Positions 45,250-56,819 are shown, counted from the first letter of the stretch. The stretch: DNA of 64,000 nt from Magnaporthiopsis rhizophila (GCA_003049465.1 PYSS01000022.1:124001-188000), one strand, 5' to 3'. A program made the numbers and translations. Notes: generated by a model not told the origin, from the sequence alone.

Positions 45250-46326
45250 GGAGGTCATCCTGGGTGACAAGAGCGCGGGGTCCAAGGAGGAGAAGGGTGG
45301 TGATGACAAGAAGGGGACGAATGGAGATTCGGCCGAGGAGGCCTCAAATGGGCAATCTGCGAAGATTTGAGATGGCAAACGGGCCCTATCTGGGTGGGGC
45401 TACGGCGCAGCACTGGGGCTTGCTGGCTGGGATTTGCTACCTGTGGTTGATAGGTGCATCCAACATGCGTGCTTACCGCCGCCCACCGTACATATCTGGC
45501 ATCGAAGTTACGAGCACTATCTGATGTACGAGCGCCCGCCTCTCCTTAAAAACCACTTCTAGCTCCGCCGACGGACTTGAGATAGCAGTGGCAGCATGGA
45601 CAATTTACCACTGGATGTCACCTCGGAACGCCGACTTTAGTGGCCTTCTCGGCAGGCTCAACACGTACAGGGTACACGCCAAAAAGCTTTGCTGGCGCAG
45701 ATGATGATTTCGGCACCATGGCCGATACAATCCGGCGCTGGGAAACCCAGCCACAGCTTTTTGGCCTTGTCCCTGATCCTGACGTCTGGTCTTATGGAGA
45801 CGAACTCCGCAAACGCACGGCCGCGAAGGGATACAGGCACGTTGGCTTCTCACGCCTCGAGGACCCGGTCCACGGAGAAGGGCAGCACAAGAACCTGAAA
45901 GAGGCCATATACATACGCATCACAGGGTCCCGCCAATTGCCGTCAACTCCTTCGGCTGGGCTGGTCAGTCCCCCTGTGCTTGAGACCTTGGCCAACAGCG
46001 AAGACTTGGCTGACCTACTGCTGCTACCTATGCTTCCTTGCCTACCTACCCCACCACAACCCGTCCAACCTCTCCAGGGGGGCTCGGAGCGAAAGCCAAA
46101 CGCTGTCCCTCATTCACCGCGGGACTGGCAATTCCATGATGCCCATCAAACTGCTGTCCGTGCCGTCCACGGGTCGCATAACCTAACCCTGGTGCATGCC
46201 GTCCTTCTGAACGACATATCGGACTCGGGCTCGCGTCACGGTCTAGGTGGAGGCAAGTGCGAGCTTGTAACCTAACCAGGACGGCAACTCTACCTCTTTT
46301 GCTCGAGCGGGCCAACCTGTTCAGCT

Positions 46327-46358
46327 GGCAGCAGCAGCAGCAGTAGCAGCAGCAGCAG
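46327..46358. repeat. CAG/CAGTAG microsatellite
   Basis: About ten CAG units with one TAG interruption. Confidence 0.85.
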
Positions 46359-47199
46359 CTGGGAAGCTGGGATCCTCCCCGCCGCACGACCCCGCTACGC
46401 CCCTGAGGATGGCTGGCTGATTTGCCTAGCCGCTGGGGTAGGCTGTCCCTCGTCCCGCGGCGCTCTTGCTACTGGTGTGTCTTGGCTGCGGTCCCAAGAG
46501 CGGCGGATAGGTATTGGACTAGAGCGAGAAGACGATCCGCGTGCCGTTTGGTAGGGTGCTCTTGGCATTCATGAGAGGTTGGGGATGTGCCCCTCAGTGA
46601 CAATATATGACCATAAGATACAATTATGAGGAATTGGTATCAACTAAGCGACGCCCCCTGGGGCGTAGCACAGGAAGCACACCTTCCAATGGCGCCGCGC
46701 CAGCACCATCAGAGCACATGGAGGTCATGGACGCCGCGCCGGTAGTCACAAGGAAACCGCTTCAACCGTCATGATCACAAGGTCACGCACTCTTGCCAAA
46801 GCGGATGGGACAGGGCGTCCGACAGCGCACAAAAGCTCTGTGTTCCATACCTCACTGGCAGGGAGCCCTATCAACATCCATCGGACAACAACCCTTGTCC
46901 CAACCAGATCGGGAGCCGAGTGGAGCTTCGGCGCGTGCTAGTTCAGTTCAGCTGCCCGGGGATCCAGGTGCACGGTTTACGGTCTGGCCATAAAGGCCGG
47001 TGTGCAGGCTAGCGCCGGTCATCGGGGCTCAGCCGCTTCGCTCAGCTGTGCAAAGCTCACGGATCTATTGGCAAAGTTTCCTTGTAAGGCTAAATGCCAG
47101 CCAGGAGTCAGGGGTTACTGGGCTGGGGGGCCGGTGACCAACGCGTAGTTGAGGCTGCTCAACCGTGCTCGGTTGGCCAAGGCACATATGCTGAACGAG

Positions 47200-47213
47200 T
47201 ATATATATATATA
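47200..47213 (+). promoter_or_regulatory. TATA element of the secreted-protein gene
   Basis: Seven TA units, about 185 bases before the start codon at 47396. The exact distance is uncertain because an N gap lies between. Confidence 0.55.
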
Positions 47214-47298
47214 GGCAACAGCCATCGCAGTCTGTCTACACACTAGTTTCCTGAGTCAGCCAGTCCATCTTCAAACTATTACGCACAATCACGACCCC

Positions 47299-47380
47299 NN
47301 NNNNNNNNNNNNNNNNNNNNNNNNNNNNNNNNNNNNNNNNNNNNNNNNNNCCCCCCCCCCCCCCCCCCCCCCCCCCCCCC
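47299..47380. other. 52-base N gap followed by a 30-base C run
   Basis: N at 47299-47350 and C at 47351-47380, in the 5' leader of the next gene, 15 bases before its start codon. Confidence 0.9.
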
Positions 47381-47395
47381 TGTCCAACAACAGCC

Positions 47396-47964
47396 ATGCT
47401 CTCCCGCTCGATCCTCCTGGGCCTCCTCTCCCTCGGCGGGGCGCTCGCGTCCTACGAGGTCAACAGGGCCCCTGACGGCACCCTCACCTCAGTCACCTAC
47501 ACGCCCGGCGGCGACGGCGACGAGAGCCCTCCCGTCCTGGGCAAGCGCGACTGCACGCACAACAACTGCCTTCGAGCCATGATCGCCCGCCCCGAGTCGG
47601 CCACGTCCTTCTGCCGCACCTACACGACCGCGGTGCAGAGCACGGTCGAGCCGTTCACCCAGTGCACCGGCCCCGCCAAGGCCAGCAGCGCGTGCAGCTG
47701 TTTCGTGCCGGTGAGTGTTTTCCTCCTTGAAGCCCGGCACGGCCTGGTAGCCTCGCGCTCGTCGGGTCGGGTTGGTGTACAGCCGCGGTCGGTGCTAACG
47801 ATACGGGCTTGTGATAGGCGCCTACGCCGCCACCATGCGGAGGGCCCGGTGCCTTCTGCGACGCCGCACATTTTGTCCAGCAGTGCTGTGACATACCCGG
47901 GTGCGTTGGCTGCAAGGGATGCAATTTCCCGACTGGCGACCCGAACAACGGCTACTGCGATTAA
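47396..47964 (+). CDS. Small cysteine-rich secreted protein
   Basis: Predicted secreted protein of 153 residues from two exons, 47396-47710 and 47818-47964. A signal peptide (MLSRSILLGLLSLGGALAS) is followed by a 30-residue Gly/Asp/Thr-rich propeptide ending at K50-R51, a Kex2-type site, directly before the first cysteine. The mature part has 14 cysteines, an even number that allows seven disulphides. Six lie in the first exon, including CSC at its end; the second exon carries the rest, with a CC pair and a tight CVGCKGC stretch. The 107-bp intron has a GTGAGT donor and a GCTAAC branch site. No known domain is recognised. Size, cysteine content and propeptide are those of a candidate effector or cell-wall-associated protein, but function is not shown. 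Confidence 0.75.
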
Positions 47965-49278
47965 ACGGCTTATTTTTTTGGGGGGGGGGGGGGGGGGGGG
48001 GGCTGGGGGGGTCCTGCGCAAGGTCTTGGGATGAAAAATTTTCCGGCCCNGGGGGGTCCGATGCCCTTATCCAGCGCGAGGAGGTGGATGCTCCCAGTGT
48101 CAACAGTTCATGAGATCTAATGAACGACATGTCAAAGCCTTTTCCCTGCTCAAAAGACCTGGCGTGTGAACCCCTTGCTGCATATCAGCTAAACGCGCTG
48201 AGTAGTTATGATGTGATGGTTGCCCACCTCTGGTAATTACTCGTAGACTTTTCTCCCGCTGTATCAATGCCCGTCCTTCCTTCATTGCTCGTTCTTCTAT
48301 CTTGGTTTGTTTGACCGGCGGGGATGTCGGACGTCCTTTTGTATATTTTTTTTTCCCCCTCCGGACGGGAATATTTGCTCGACTCCTCGTTCGCGAACTC
48401 ATTTGACATCAGATCCAGCGGGCACGGCTTGACCCTATCCTCCGACCGAGAGGCTGAGTCGGCTAGGCTATCGTGCTTGGGCACCGTCTCGTCGGCCCTG
48501 GGATGCTGGTGCAGGCGCCCCTGGAAGGTGCCCTACTGACTCCTGAGTAGCAGGCCCGTCTTGCCGTCATGTTCCCCCAAGATCACGAGGCCTGTGACCT
48601 TGGCCAGCTGTCGATCACACGAAGCCTACCCAGGCCACCCCTGGTTGGGCCGGAAAGCGGGCGCGCGCCAGGGCGTCGCAGGCCTCAGGGGGACGAGCCT
48701 AACTGCCAAACATACGGCGGACCTCGGGCATCGCGCCACGGCCGCCAGCAAAGCCGGGTAGGCTGTTCACGATAGGTTGTTCCCTTCATTGGGTCGAGAA
48801 TGCCATATGACTGATAATTTAAAACATGCCGTGGCGCGGCCGGCTATGTACTTGCCGCCATCATCAGCGTCGGTCCGCTTGACGATAAAGAAGCTGGCCG
48901 GAAGGAACTCCTGATTTCTATATTCGTCATATGTTCGGACGGAAATGTCTTCAGCATCTGGAGCTATAGGATGGTGGTGGTGAGGAAGTCAAGCAATACG
49001 GAGTGGTGATTTGGTGGTAGAATGCCCTTGAACGGAGCAGGCTCGCCCAGCCGGATCTTCACCCGGCTCTTTATGTCGGGCTTCGAGCAAGCCCCCGTGG
49101 ATAATAGTAAATAACGGCTCCTCTATCATAATACTCCCAGCAGCCCCTTTTCTAGGTATTCTCCGTAGCATATAAGCGACAAAGCGTCCCTGTCTAGTAT
49201 AGCACCGACGTTGTGTAGCCTAAATCCTTTGTTTAATTCTCTTAAACCCCATATTCCGAACGTTTCCAAGAGTCCAGT
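47965..49278. other. Intergenic region between the secreted-protein and SRPBCC genes
   Basis: About 1.3 kb, both genes ending here. A poly-G run at about 47980-48002 and an ambiguous base at 48050 mark poor sequence. No further gene is supported. Confidence 0.5.
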
Positions 49279-49950
49279 TCACCTCAACCCCTCCACATAC
49301 GCCTTCAAGTCCAGGTTCTGCTGCTCAAACAGCATTTGCAGCGTCGGCTTCAGCGCAGCAATCGCCCCCGTATCGAGGCCGGTATAGTACGGCTCGTACG
49401 AGACGGACAATGTCGTCCCGTTACCCAGGTCCGACAGGATGGTCGGGTGCTCGGAGCGGTGCAGCACGCCGCCAGCGCCGTCATCGGACCGCCACGCCAC
49501 CACGTGGCGGCGGCCGCCGCCTGGCAGCTTCGGCTCCATCGCGGTGACGGTCTGGATGCTGGTCGTGTTCATCCCCGGCAAGACGCCCTGCGTCGTGAAC
49601 GTGGTCGCGGCGCCGATGTAGAGGTCGTCGGGCGTCGTGACCACGTCGGAAGGCAGCGCCACGGCCACAACGAAGCTGTTCCACCGGTGGTACGACTGGA
49701 AGTCGAGGAGGGCGTTGTAAATGGTCGTGGAGCTGGCGTTGATGACGACCTGGCTGCAGACTTGGAACACGGCCTTTTCGGTCCCGTAGGTCGGCGTGGG
49801 GAGGTTGGCGTCGCCTTCACTACCGCAACGTAACGAGGCCCAGTCGATCGTGTTTGCACTTCTCGTGGGGTGCTTGCCGGTGACGGCACAGGCTGAGCCG
49901 TTAATTACTGCGCAGAGCGCAAGTGGGTGAAGGGTATTTGAGAAACGCAT
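49279..49950 (-). CDS. Secreted SRPBCC-fold (START/polyketide cyclase-like) protein
   Basis: Single-exon gene for 223 residues. The first 22 or so residues are a plausible signal peptide (MRFSNTLHPLALCAVINGSA). The rest resembles the SRPBCC/polyketide cyclase superfamily: QVVINASSTTIYNALLDFQSYHRWNSFV is the typical first strand and helix, followed by GVLPGMNTTSIQTVTAMEP, an RHVVAWRSD strand and LSVSYEPYYTG before a long C-terminal helix. The fold forms a hydrophobic ligand pocket; members bind or cyclise hydrophobic molecules. Several N-x-T/S sequons fit an extracellular protein. No catalytic residues can be assigned. It lies in tandem with the glutathione transferase gene upstream on the same strand, 680 bp apart. 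Confidence 0.75.
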   Translation of the reverse strand: MRFSNTLHPLALCAVINGSACAVTGKHPTRSANTIDWASLRCGSEGDANLPTPTYGTEKAVFQVCSQVVINASSTTIYNALLDFQSYHRWNSFVVAVALPSDVVTTPDDLYIGAATTFTTQGVLPGMNTTSIQTVTAMEPKLPGGGRRHVVAWRSDDGAGGVLHRSEHPTILSDLGNGTTLSVSYEPYYTGLDTGAIAALKPTLQMLFEQQNLDLKAYVEGLR

Positions 49951-50630
49951 TCTGGCGATAGCCTATCACAAGGAAGAGAGGTATTCTGGCAGGGCGTGAA
50001 ACAGAAGTTGTACCTTTTGAAGCAGCAGGATGGATTCACTTGAAAGGATGTGTATGATCCTGGAAAGGTGTAAGTAGGTTCGCCCTAACGGATGGTTTCT
50101 GCGCCCCGACAAGCCGGCTACTGCAGCTGACGAATGCGCCCGGTCACCAACATGCACGTGGGGGCACAAATACGCGCCGTGGTGGTGTGATGAAAGTGCA
50201 GCATCGCCTAGAAGGAAGGCGACGTTGCACTCGCTAAAGATGCACTGGCTGCGCCTATCACTGAAAATCATTGTCCGCGCGTATCTCCGCCCGTAAGCCA
50301 GCGTAAGATAGCCCGTAAAATCGCCGCGAGATTTTCGGAGAGTGAAGAAAGAGGAATTTATTTAGGTATCTTCAACTTTCGATCGTGTCCCGGATGTACA
50401 TTGAACGTGCGACGCTCGGTTGTGTGACCAACTGCTACGGGCGTGTTTTGCGAAACGACTAACAACTTATCCAAACTCCGTCAGCCACTTCCAAAGGATA
50501 CTGATCGCCTTCAAGAGTTCGTCCCTATCAACTGTCGTCACCAGGAACATGTCTCTCGTTGTTGACATCAGGCTTCAGTGTCTCCAAAAAAAAGATGTGT
50601 CACAAAACGGCCGACAAGCCGCGGTCCCGG
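49951..50630. other. Promoter region of the SRPBCC gene
   Basis: 680 bp between two minus-strand genes. No further gene is seen. Confidence 0.5.
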
Positions 50631-51759
50631 CTAAGCTTTACCCTGAACCACAGCCTCCAGCTCCACCACGCACGGCATGTTGACGCCGCCGACGGGCACC
50701 TTTGTCAGATCAGGTTCATACCCCTGCTCGACGTGAGGCCACGGCCCCATGGGCGTGATGGCGAGCGGGTTGACGCTGTGGTGGGACTTTGTGTAATTCT
50801 CCTTGATGTGCTTGAAGTCGGTCGTCTCGCGGAAGGCAGGAACGTTCCAGTACAGATTCTTTAGCCAGTTGTGCAGCTGTGGGTAGTCGTGGCGGATGAT
50901 GCCCAGATTACACTTGAAATGCTGCGCATACACGGTATCGAACCGGATGAGCGTGGCATACATGCGCACGTCCAGCTCCGTCAGCTGGCTGCCCAGGAGG
51001 TACGGCCCGCCGTTGGCGTGCACCATGCGCTCGAGGACGTTGAGTGCGGCAAAGACGTAGGGCACGTGCTTGTCGTACTCCGCCTGCGTCTCGGCGAAGC
51101 CGGCCTTGTAGACGCCGACGTTGAGGTGGCCCTGCATCCACGCCCCGATGCGGTCGATGTCGGCGCGGAGGGGCTCCGGGTACAGCGTCAAGGCCCGCTC
51201 GGGGCTCCCCTCGGGCAGGAGCAGGTCGAAAGCGGTCTGCAGATCGCGCAGCAGCTCTAGGGACTCGTTGTTGACAGCGACGGAGTTCTTCACGTCCCAG
51301 AGCAACGGGACGGTGTAGCGGCCCTTGTACTGCGGATCGTCCTTGAAGTAGACCTCGTGGAGGTGCTTGGCGCCGAACAGCGGGTCCGGGTCGGCGCCAG
51401 GGTACTCATCCGCGGCAGTGGGGAATTTCCAACCCGGCCAGCCCTTGTCGTCGCCCTTGGGGTACGGCTTCACCACGGTGGTGGGGAGAAAGTCCTGGAG
51501 GCCTTTGAGGTTGCGCACGATCAAAGCACGGTGCGCAAAGGGGCAAAACAGGCCTGTATTCCGTCAGGAGCAAGCAAAGCGTATGGAGCGCGGTCATGAG
51601 GAAGAAACCGGTCGTACCCACGTAGAGGCGGTAGCGGTCCTTCTCGGGAGGGAAAGGACCGTCCGGCGTTATCTTGCCGTGCCACGACTCGTTGGTGCCG
51701 GGCGTGTGCCTGGTTGCGACCGACACGGCGGCAGCAGCAGCGGGGGCCTGTGCACTCAT
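50631..51759 (-). CDS. Xi-class glutathione transferase (glutathionyl-hydroquinone reductase)
   Basis: Thiol-dependent enzyme (Ecm4/Gto family) that removes glutathione from glutathionyl-hydroquinones, usually in the cytosol or peroxisome. Two exons on the minus strand, 51759-51618 and 51553-50631 (354 residues), with a 64-bp intron. The catalytic motif is C51-P-F-A-H-R, right after the splice junction in the thioredoxin-like domain. TVPLLWD and NNESLELLRDL follow. The C-terminal helical domain has GAWMQGHLNVGVYKAGFAET, TELDVRMYATLIRFD and the family-specific end SHHSVNPLAITPMGPWPH. The HxxxNPxxITPxGP ending separates this class from omega GSTs. The ATG at 51759 is preferred; a further in-frame ATG exists upstream (51894). 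It is divergent to the amidohydrolase gene. Confidence 0.92.
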
Positions 51760-53137
51760 TCTGGGCGCGTGCGAAGGTGGTGATGGGGCGGTCTGCCAGG
51801 TTTTCTTAGTGATCGATACGGTGCTGGGATGTTGTGTGGAAACGAGAGAAGCGGGGTGGCGCCTTGACGACGGCAAGGGAAGCCGAGCGGGCAATTTTAG
51901 CAGGCGTGGGGCAGAGGCAACTGCCGCCGTGGAGTGTCATCGCCCGCCGAGGCAACACCGTAGTGGACCGCGGATCCTTGGATCAGCCCGGCTGGGCCCT
52001 CGCGTCTTGTCAACCCGCCAAGGGGCGAGGAATGACGGGAAAACATTTAAGATGGCGGCAATGGGTCATCCATGAAATGAGGCTGAAAATCAATTTCCAA
52101 CCGTGCACGCTATGCTTGGTAACCATGACATCATCCAGATCCAATGACACCAGTATCATCGTCGACTCTGTTGCCGTCGCGGATACCGTCGAGCTGAATA
52201 GAGGCAGCAGACTTGCAAAGTTCAGCTTGGCCTCCCATCATTAATGATCAATCTACAAACAGCACCGACCCCCGCGCGGCCACCTCTCGGCTGTGTCGGC
52301 TCGGATATGGGCGGCGAATCATCAGGGGCGGCCATGCGGCACAGCCTTGCATAGCTGGTCTTGGAATGCTGCGATCTTACCTATTAACCGTGGACTATTG
52401 GCCTCGAGGCGGGGAATCAGATCAGAATATGTGTCGAGAAGCAGCAGGATGACCCGTTCCTGTTCGTAATCCGCACACCACGAGGATCCCATGTCCCGTG
52501 CTCCCTCGTCAACAGTACTTCGTCATTCTGGCAGCAGTGCCAAGACTCCTGACGACTTTCTTACCAACCTCAAATTTGTCAGGCCCCTGGGGCGATACGG
52601 ACCCCGCTGCTGATCCACGCCCAGGTGGCCTTGAACCGCGATCCCACCCAAAGTGGGATTTTTTGCCATTCCTGGGATCGAGAAAAAAATAATGGAATAT
52701 TTCAAGTCGCGCGGAATTAACTGAACCCCTGTGCTCCCCATCCTCGCCCACTTCGGCCTCCCTCAGATGCCACTAATGCCGGAGATAGGCCATAGCGGGT
52801 CGTGATGGGCAGCAGACCACTGGCGGTGATGACCAATGCGGAGGTAGTCACCAGCTCCAGCCGGCCGGCCCGATTCTCCAGGCTGATGACATGGACGGGA
52901 TAAAACCTTCTTTGCCAATATTCGTCGGGCTTAAACCGTGCCAAGCACCACCGTCTAATATTCTTCATCTTATCGCCGACGAAGGGCCATGACTTCGGAC
53001 TGGCGTCGACTACAAAAGCCATGGGTCCTCCACCTCGATGTTCTGGTTTTGCTAGATGATCACCAGCTCGCTCACTGCCTAGGTCCGCCTCCAGAAGCTC
53101 TGCCGGCGTCCCTTTCACACCAAGCAACCTCCTGAAA
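51760..53137. promoter_or_regulatory. Divergent promoter region of the glutathione transferase and amidohydrolase genes
   Basis: About 1.4 kb between divergent starts, with no supported gene. It could allow co-regulation, which is not shown by the sequence alone. Confidence 0.45.
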
Positions 53138-54718
53138 ATGCGACACTTCACCAGCTACTCGGCCCTGCTGCCGCTCCTTGCGGCAGGTGCCGAGGCCGCC
53201 ACGATCCTGTTCAACGGCGGCACCATTGTCGCCTTCGACCGCCGGTCCGAGGACCTGCGCATTGTCCGCAACGGGTCCCTCCTGGTGCGCGACGACCGCA
53301 TCGCCGGCGTCTACGACTCGGCCCCGGCTGATATCCCCGCTGGGGCCGAGATCGTCGACGCCACCGACAAGATCCTGACCCCTGGCTTCATCGACACGCA
53401 CCGCCACGGATGGCAGACGGCCTTCAAGACGCTGGCCTCCAACACCTCCCTGGTCGAGTACTTTTCCCGCTACGGCGAGTTCGCCTCGGCGGGCAAGTGG
53501 TCTGCAGAGGATGTGTACAACAGCCAGCTGGCTGGTCTGTACGAGGCCGCCAACGCCGGCGTCACCACCATGCTCGACCACGCCCATCACACGTGGGACG
53601 GCCCGACCTCTGAGGCCGGTCTGCGCGCCAGCATCGACAGCGGCACCAGGGTCTTCTGGGCCTTCACTTTCCACAACACGAGCGTTGCCGAGATCCCTGC
53701 TCTTACCACTGTCTTCCGCGATATCGCGCGGAACGCCTCGTTCAAGGGGTCACCAACTAGTCTGGGCATCTCGTACGACGCGTTCGGTCCCGAGCCTAAC
53801 GTCAACGAAGTCAACACCATCATGGGCCTTGCCAAGTGAGTTTTTTTTCCCCCTCTCTTGTTCCATCTTGGCCGAATCTGTCATCACGCTGACATTACGG
53901 CCAGAGAGTTCAACGTCTCCGTCATCACCACGCACTCGCTGCAGGGGCCCTGGGGCATCACCAACTCCCCCGAGGACGTTCACGCGCTGAACCACCTGAA
54001 TATCTCCATCCCCATCGTCTTCTCTCACGCCAGCTTCCTGACGGGCCAGGGCGCGTCGCTCCTGCGGTCGACGAACCAGTACATCTCCATCACGCCCGAG
54101 TCTGAGATGCACTACGGCCACATCCACCCGGTCAGCTACAACGTCCAGGACCAGGCCTCTCTCGGCGTCGACACGCACTTCACCTTCAGCACCGACATCT
54201 TGACGCAGGCGCGCCTGTGGCTGCAGCAGGCCCGTTACGAGGCCTACGAGGACGTCATCGACCGCTGGGAGCTGCCGTACAACAACCCCATGAGCGTCAA
54301 CCAGGCCTTCCTGCTCGCGACCCGCAGCGGGGGGCTCGCGCTGCGCCGCGAGGACCTGGGTGTCATCGCCGAGGGCGCCAAGGCCGACGTCGTCGTGTGG
54401 GACGGCAGCTCGCCCGCCCTGCTGGGCTGGACAGACCCCGTCGCCGCCGTCATGCTGCACGCCAGCGTCGGCGACGTCGAGTCTGTAATTGTAGACGGCA
54501 AGTGGGTCAAGAAGTACGGAAAGCTCACCGTCGGCGACTACAAGTCCGTCCGCGCAAAGTTCCTGCAGACCGCCAGGAGGATCCAGGACATCTGGAGGAA
54601 CACGCCGTTGCCGACGCTGGAGCAGCTTCAAACGCCCTTCGCGTACCCGATCGCCAGGGCCAAGACGGCTGATGTCCAGCGGGGCGAGGCGAATGGCTAC
54701 GGCTCGGTGCACATCTGA
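53138..54718 (+). CDS. Secreted amidohydrolase (SsnA/TrzN-like metal-dependent hydrolase)
   Basis: Member of the amidohydrolase superfamily (TIM barrel, one metal in this branch), hydrolysing C-N or C-Cl bonds of ring compounds or amidines. Two exons, 53138-53835 and 53905-54718 (503 residues). Unlike cytosolic relatives, it starts with a signal peptide (MRHFTSYSALLPLLAAGAEA) and has several N-x-T/S sequons, so secretion is likely. The metal-binding H-x-H is H88-R-H90 in TPGFIDTHRHG. Further family blocks are NAGVTTMLDHAHH, THSLQGPWG, IVFSHASFL and ITPESEMHYGHIHP. The C-terminal composite strand domain contains GAKADVVVWDG and VIVDGKWV. Substrate unknown. The GTGAGT donor at 53836 is followed by a T run inside a 69-bp intron. 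Confidence 0.88.
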
Positions 54719-55057
54719 GGGGTAAGGCTCAACGTCAATGGATGGAATAGTTTAACGGCCGAAAAAAAAACAAAGAATAATGATAATATATACTACACCG
54801 AAGACCTTCGATACCTGCAGATACTGTTCCACAATGCTGGAGCCTCGAACGAAACTCTAAGCTTGGTGTTCCGTCTATCCCGCAGTCATGAGGTCTTCAC
54901 ATTTGCAATGGTCGGCGCACACTGGATGTCGGCTCCTAACTCTTGCCCGTCGATGTGTTGGGCTCGGTGGCCATGAGAGGGCTCCTTGACTTTTAGGACA
55001 AAGGTGTTTTTATATCAAGCTGCTACTGTAGCTTTTGAGATGTTCGCCGACTCTTCC
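54719..55057. other. Intergenic region between convergent genes
   Basis: 339 bp, nothing further seen. Confidence 0.6.
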
Positions 55058-56018
55058 CTAGCAGTCCATGTGCGGCAGAATTTTTTCCAGCACAAGACCT
55101 CCAGCTCTGATATACATATGCCTGGTGAGTTGGACCGCAGGGTCGAGAAAAGCGCCGTATGACAGTGGCACCTTGTCATAATACGCCATTGGTCCATGGT
55201 GTGGGGACAGCGGTGAGTTGGTAGGGCAGAGGCGGACGAGATCGACGATGTCGTGAAAGAAAGCAATGTTCCAGTCGACCGCCCGTTCCATGACCCTGCA
55301 GGGTACGTGCTCACTACCTGGTGCGGGCCTGGTCGCATAACTCTTTGCCAGATCCCGACTAGGACCGAGGACTTCGATTACCCTGGTGCCGACGAGTCCA
55401 TGTACCTCGAGACGGTAGAAGACCTGTGCTCTGTTAAGTAGCAGTGCGGGGATTTGCTTTATGAGTGTCAAGCCTGTGGCGGATCAGGATCAGGCCCAAG
55501 CCCACCATAACTCACACCCAATCTCTATCACCCCTCCAAGAGTCGTGGCGAGCGGCGTTGAGGACATATGGAAACGCCTTGAGGTCGCCCATCTGCTCAA
55601 ACTCCTCCGAGCTCTGATATCGACCCTTGATGACGTCGGCAATCGTCCCGAGCGTCAATGTCGAGCGGACGGCAATTGCGAGGCCCGCGAGGCTGATGTG
55701 CTCATCCGAGCTGTGATCCCCCAGGAGACGAATCAGGCAAATCCCCGGCCCACGACTGCCCTCGACCATCTCCATGTTCACGCTGGCTTTCCAATACGTT
55801 TCCAAGGTGCCGGCGATTGGCTGCTCGAAGGTGACCACAAACCATGGATGTGGCTTTGCCGCGTTGACCCGGAGAAACCCAATGGTGAAAGTCTTGATTG
55901 GCGCGGCGAGAGCGGCTTCCAGGTCTGAGTATAAATAAGCGTCGTGGGTGGCTCGGATGTCGTACTTGGCTTGTAATGTATCCGCCAGGATCGGAGGCGG
56001 AGGCTCTGATTGCGACAT
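55058..56018 (-). CDS. Unrecognised two-exon protein gene
   Basis: Predicted 291-residue soluble protein; I do not recognise a family. Exons on the minus strand are 56018-55516 and 55430-55058. The 85-bp intron has a strong GTGAGT donor, a CTTGAC branch-like word and a TTAACAG acceptor, and it joins the frames cleanly. There is no signal peptide or membrane helix. The N-terminal half has alternating strand-like text (KTFTIGFLRVNAAKPHPWFV, TYWKASVNMEMVEG) that could be an alpha/beta domain. The C-terminal half contains RVIEVLGPSRD and a segment around WNIAFFHDIVDLVRL. Composition and codon use look coding throughout. An alternative splice to LTLIKQIP (acceptor about 30 bases earlier) is possible. 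Confidence 0.6.
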
Positions 56019-56819
56019 ATTAGGAGCCCGGCGTATACTTCAACAAGGTATTAAGCACAATTTCCACGGTCTGAGAGGGGTCTCACGCAAGGTTTTATGG
56101 TAACTCCCCCCATGAAAGCCCCGGCATAGTCACTTTCAGGGGCTTGCTGCGTCTTTGCGATGGAATTGGTTGCAACCAAATCACCATAGTTCGATCCCAG
56201 TTGTCGGATGTCCGGCAACTGGACAGTCGAGCGGCTGGCATTTCTTTCCCGCGGGAAAGGTGAAGGTGGCTACAGGCAGTGATACGAAAATGTATGGCGA
56301 GCAGGAAAGCGTGGTGTTGATCGATATGCGTTTTTGTTGCTTCCATGCGCCAATGAAGTTCAATAACTTGGATCGCATTGAAGAGCCAGCACTTTCTATC
56401 TTCCACAGGCCGGCCCGTCATCATTCATGTCGGTCACCCTTCCCATCTTCCCAGCATCACCATTCTCCAGCACGAGTACGGAAAATAAGAGCTAAAGCAA
56501 ACGATAGCAGTACCGTGTCTACAAACACTTACCAGCAGCGGTGACTGCTGGTTTTCTGGGAAAGAAGGGGCTGGCCATGGCCGGCCGCTGGCATGTAAAA
56601 TGAATATGTTCTCCCACACTTTTCTCTTGAATGTACCCTCGAACTTCCATGATTGACCAGCGAGGGAGCCCCAGGGACATTGCTTTGCCTGCTCCTGCCA
56701 TGGCCGATATCGTATAAAAGGGCCTCTTGCTCCTGTCTAGCTTTGACCCAGCAAATCAGGTCCTCAATAAAACAACGCAAAAGTCACAACAACAAAAACA
56801 CCCATCACTCTCGGCCGCA
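56019..56819. other. Divergent region between the unrecognised gene and the Gly-rich gene
   Basis: About 800 bp with no other supported gene. It ends in a promoter with a TATA box at 56713-56720. Confidence 0.5.
56713..56720 (+). promoter_or_regulatory. TATA box of the Gly-rich gene
   Basis: TATAAAAG, 100 bases before the start codon at 56820, the cleanest TATA box in the window. Confidence 0.6.

Larger units (their letters stand above)
45250..47395. other. Long intergenic region, with one weak open frame
   Basis: About 2.1 kb. A plus-strand frame from ATG 45718 to 46275 (185 codons) begins with coding-like text (MADTIRRWETQPQLFGLVPD, then SYGDELRKRTAAKGYRHVGF) and then turns to low complexity; it may be a relic or chance. 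A CAG microsatellite (46327-46358), a TATA stretch (47200-47213) and a 52-base N gap with a 30-base C run (47299-47380) follow. Confidence 0.4.

Noticed and set aside
45220..45380. Extension of the monooxygenase past 45249 through a further splice
   Set aside because: The only candidate intron would be about 22 bp, too short to be removed.
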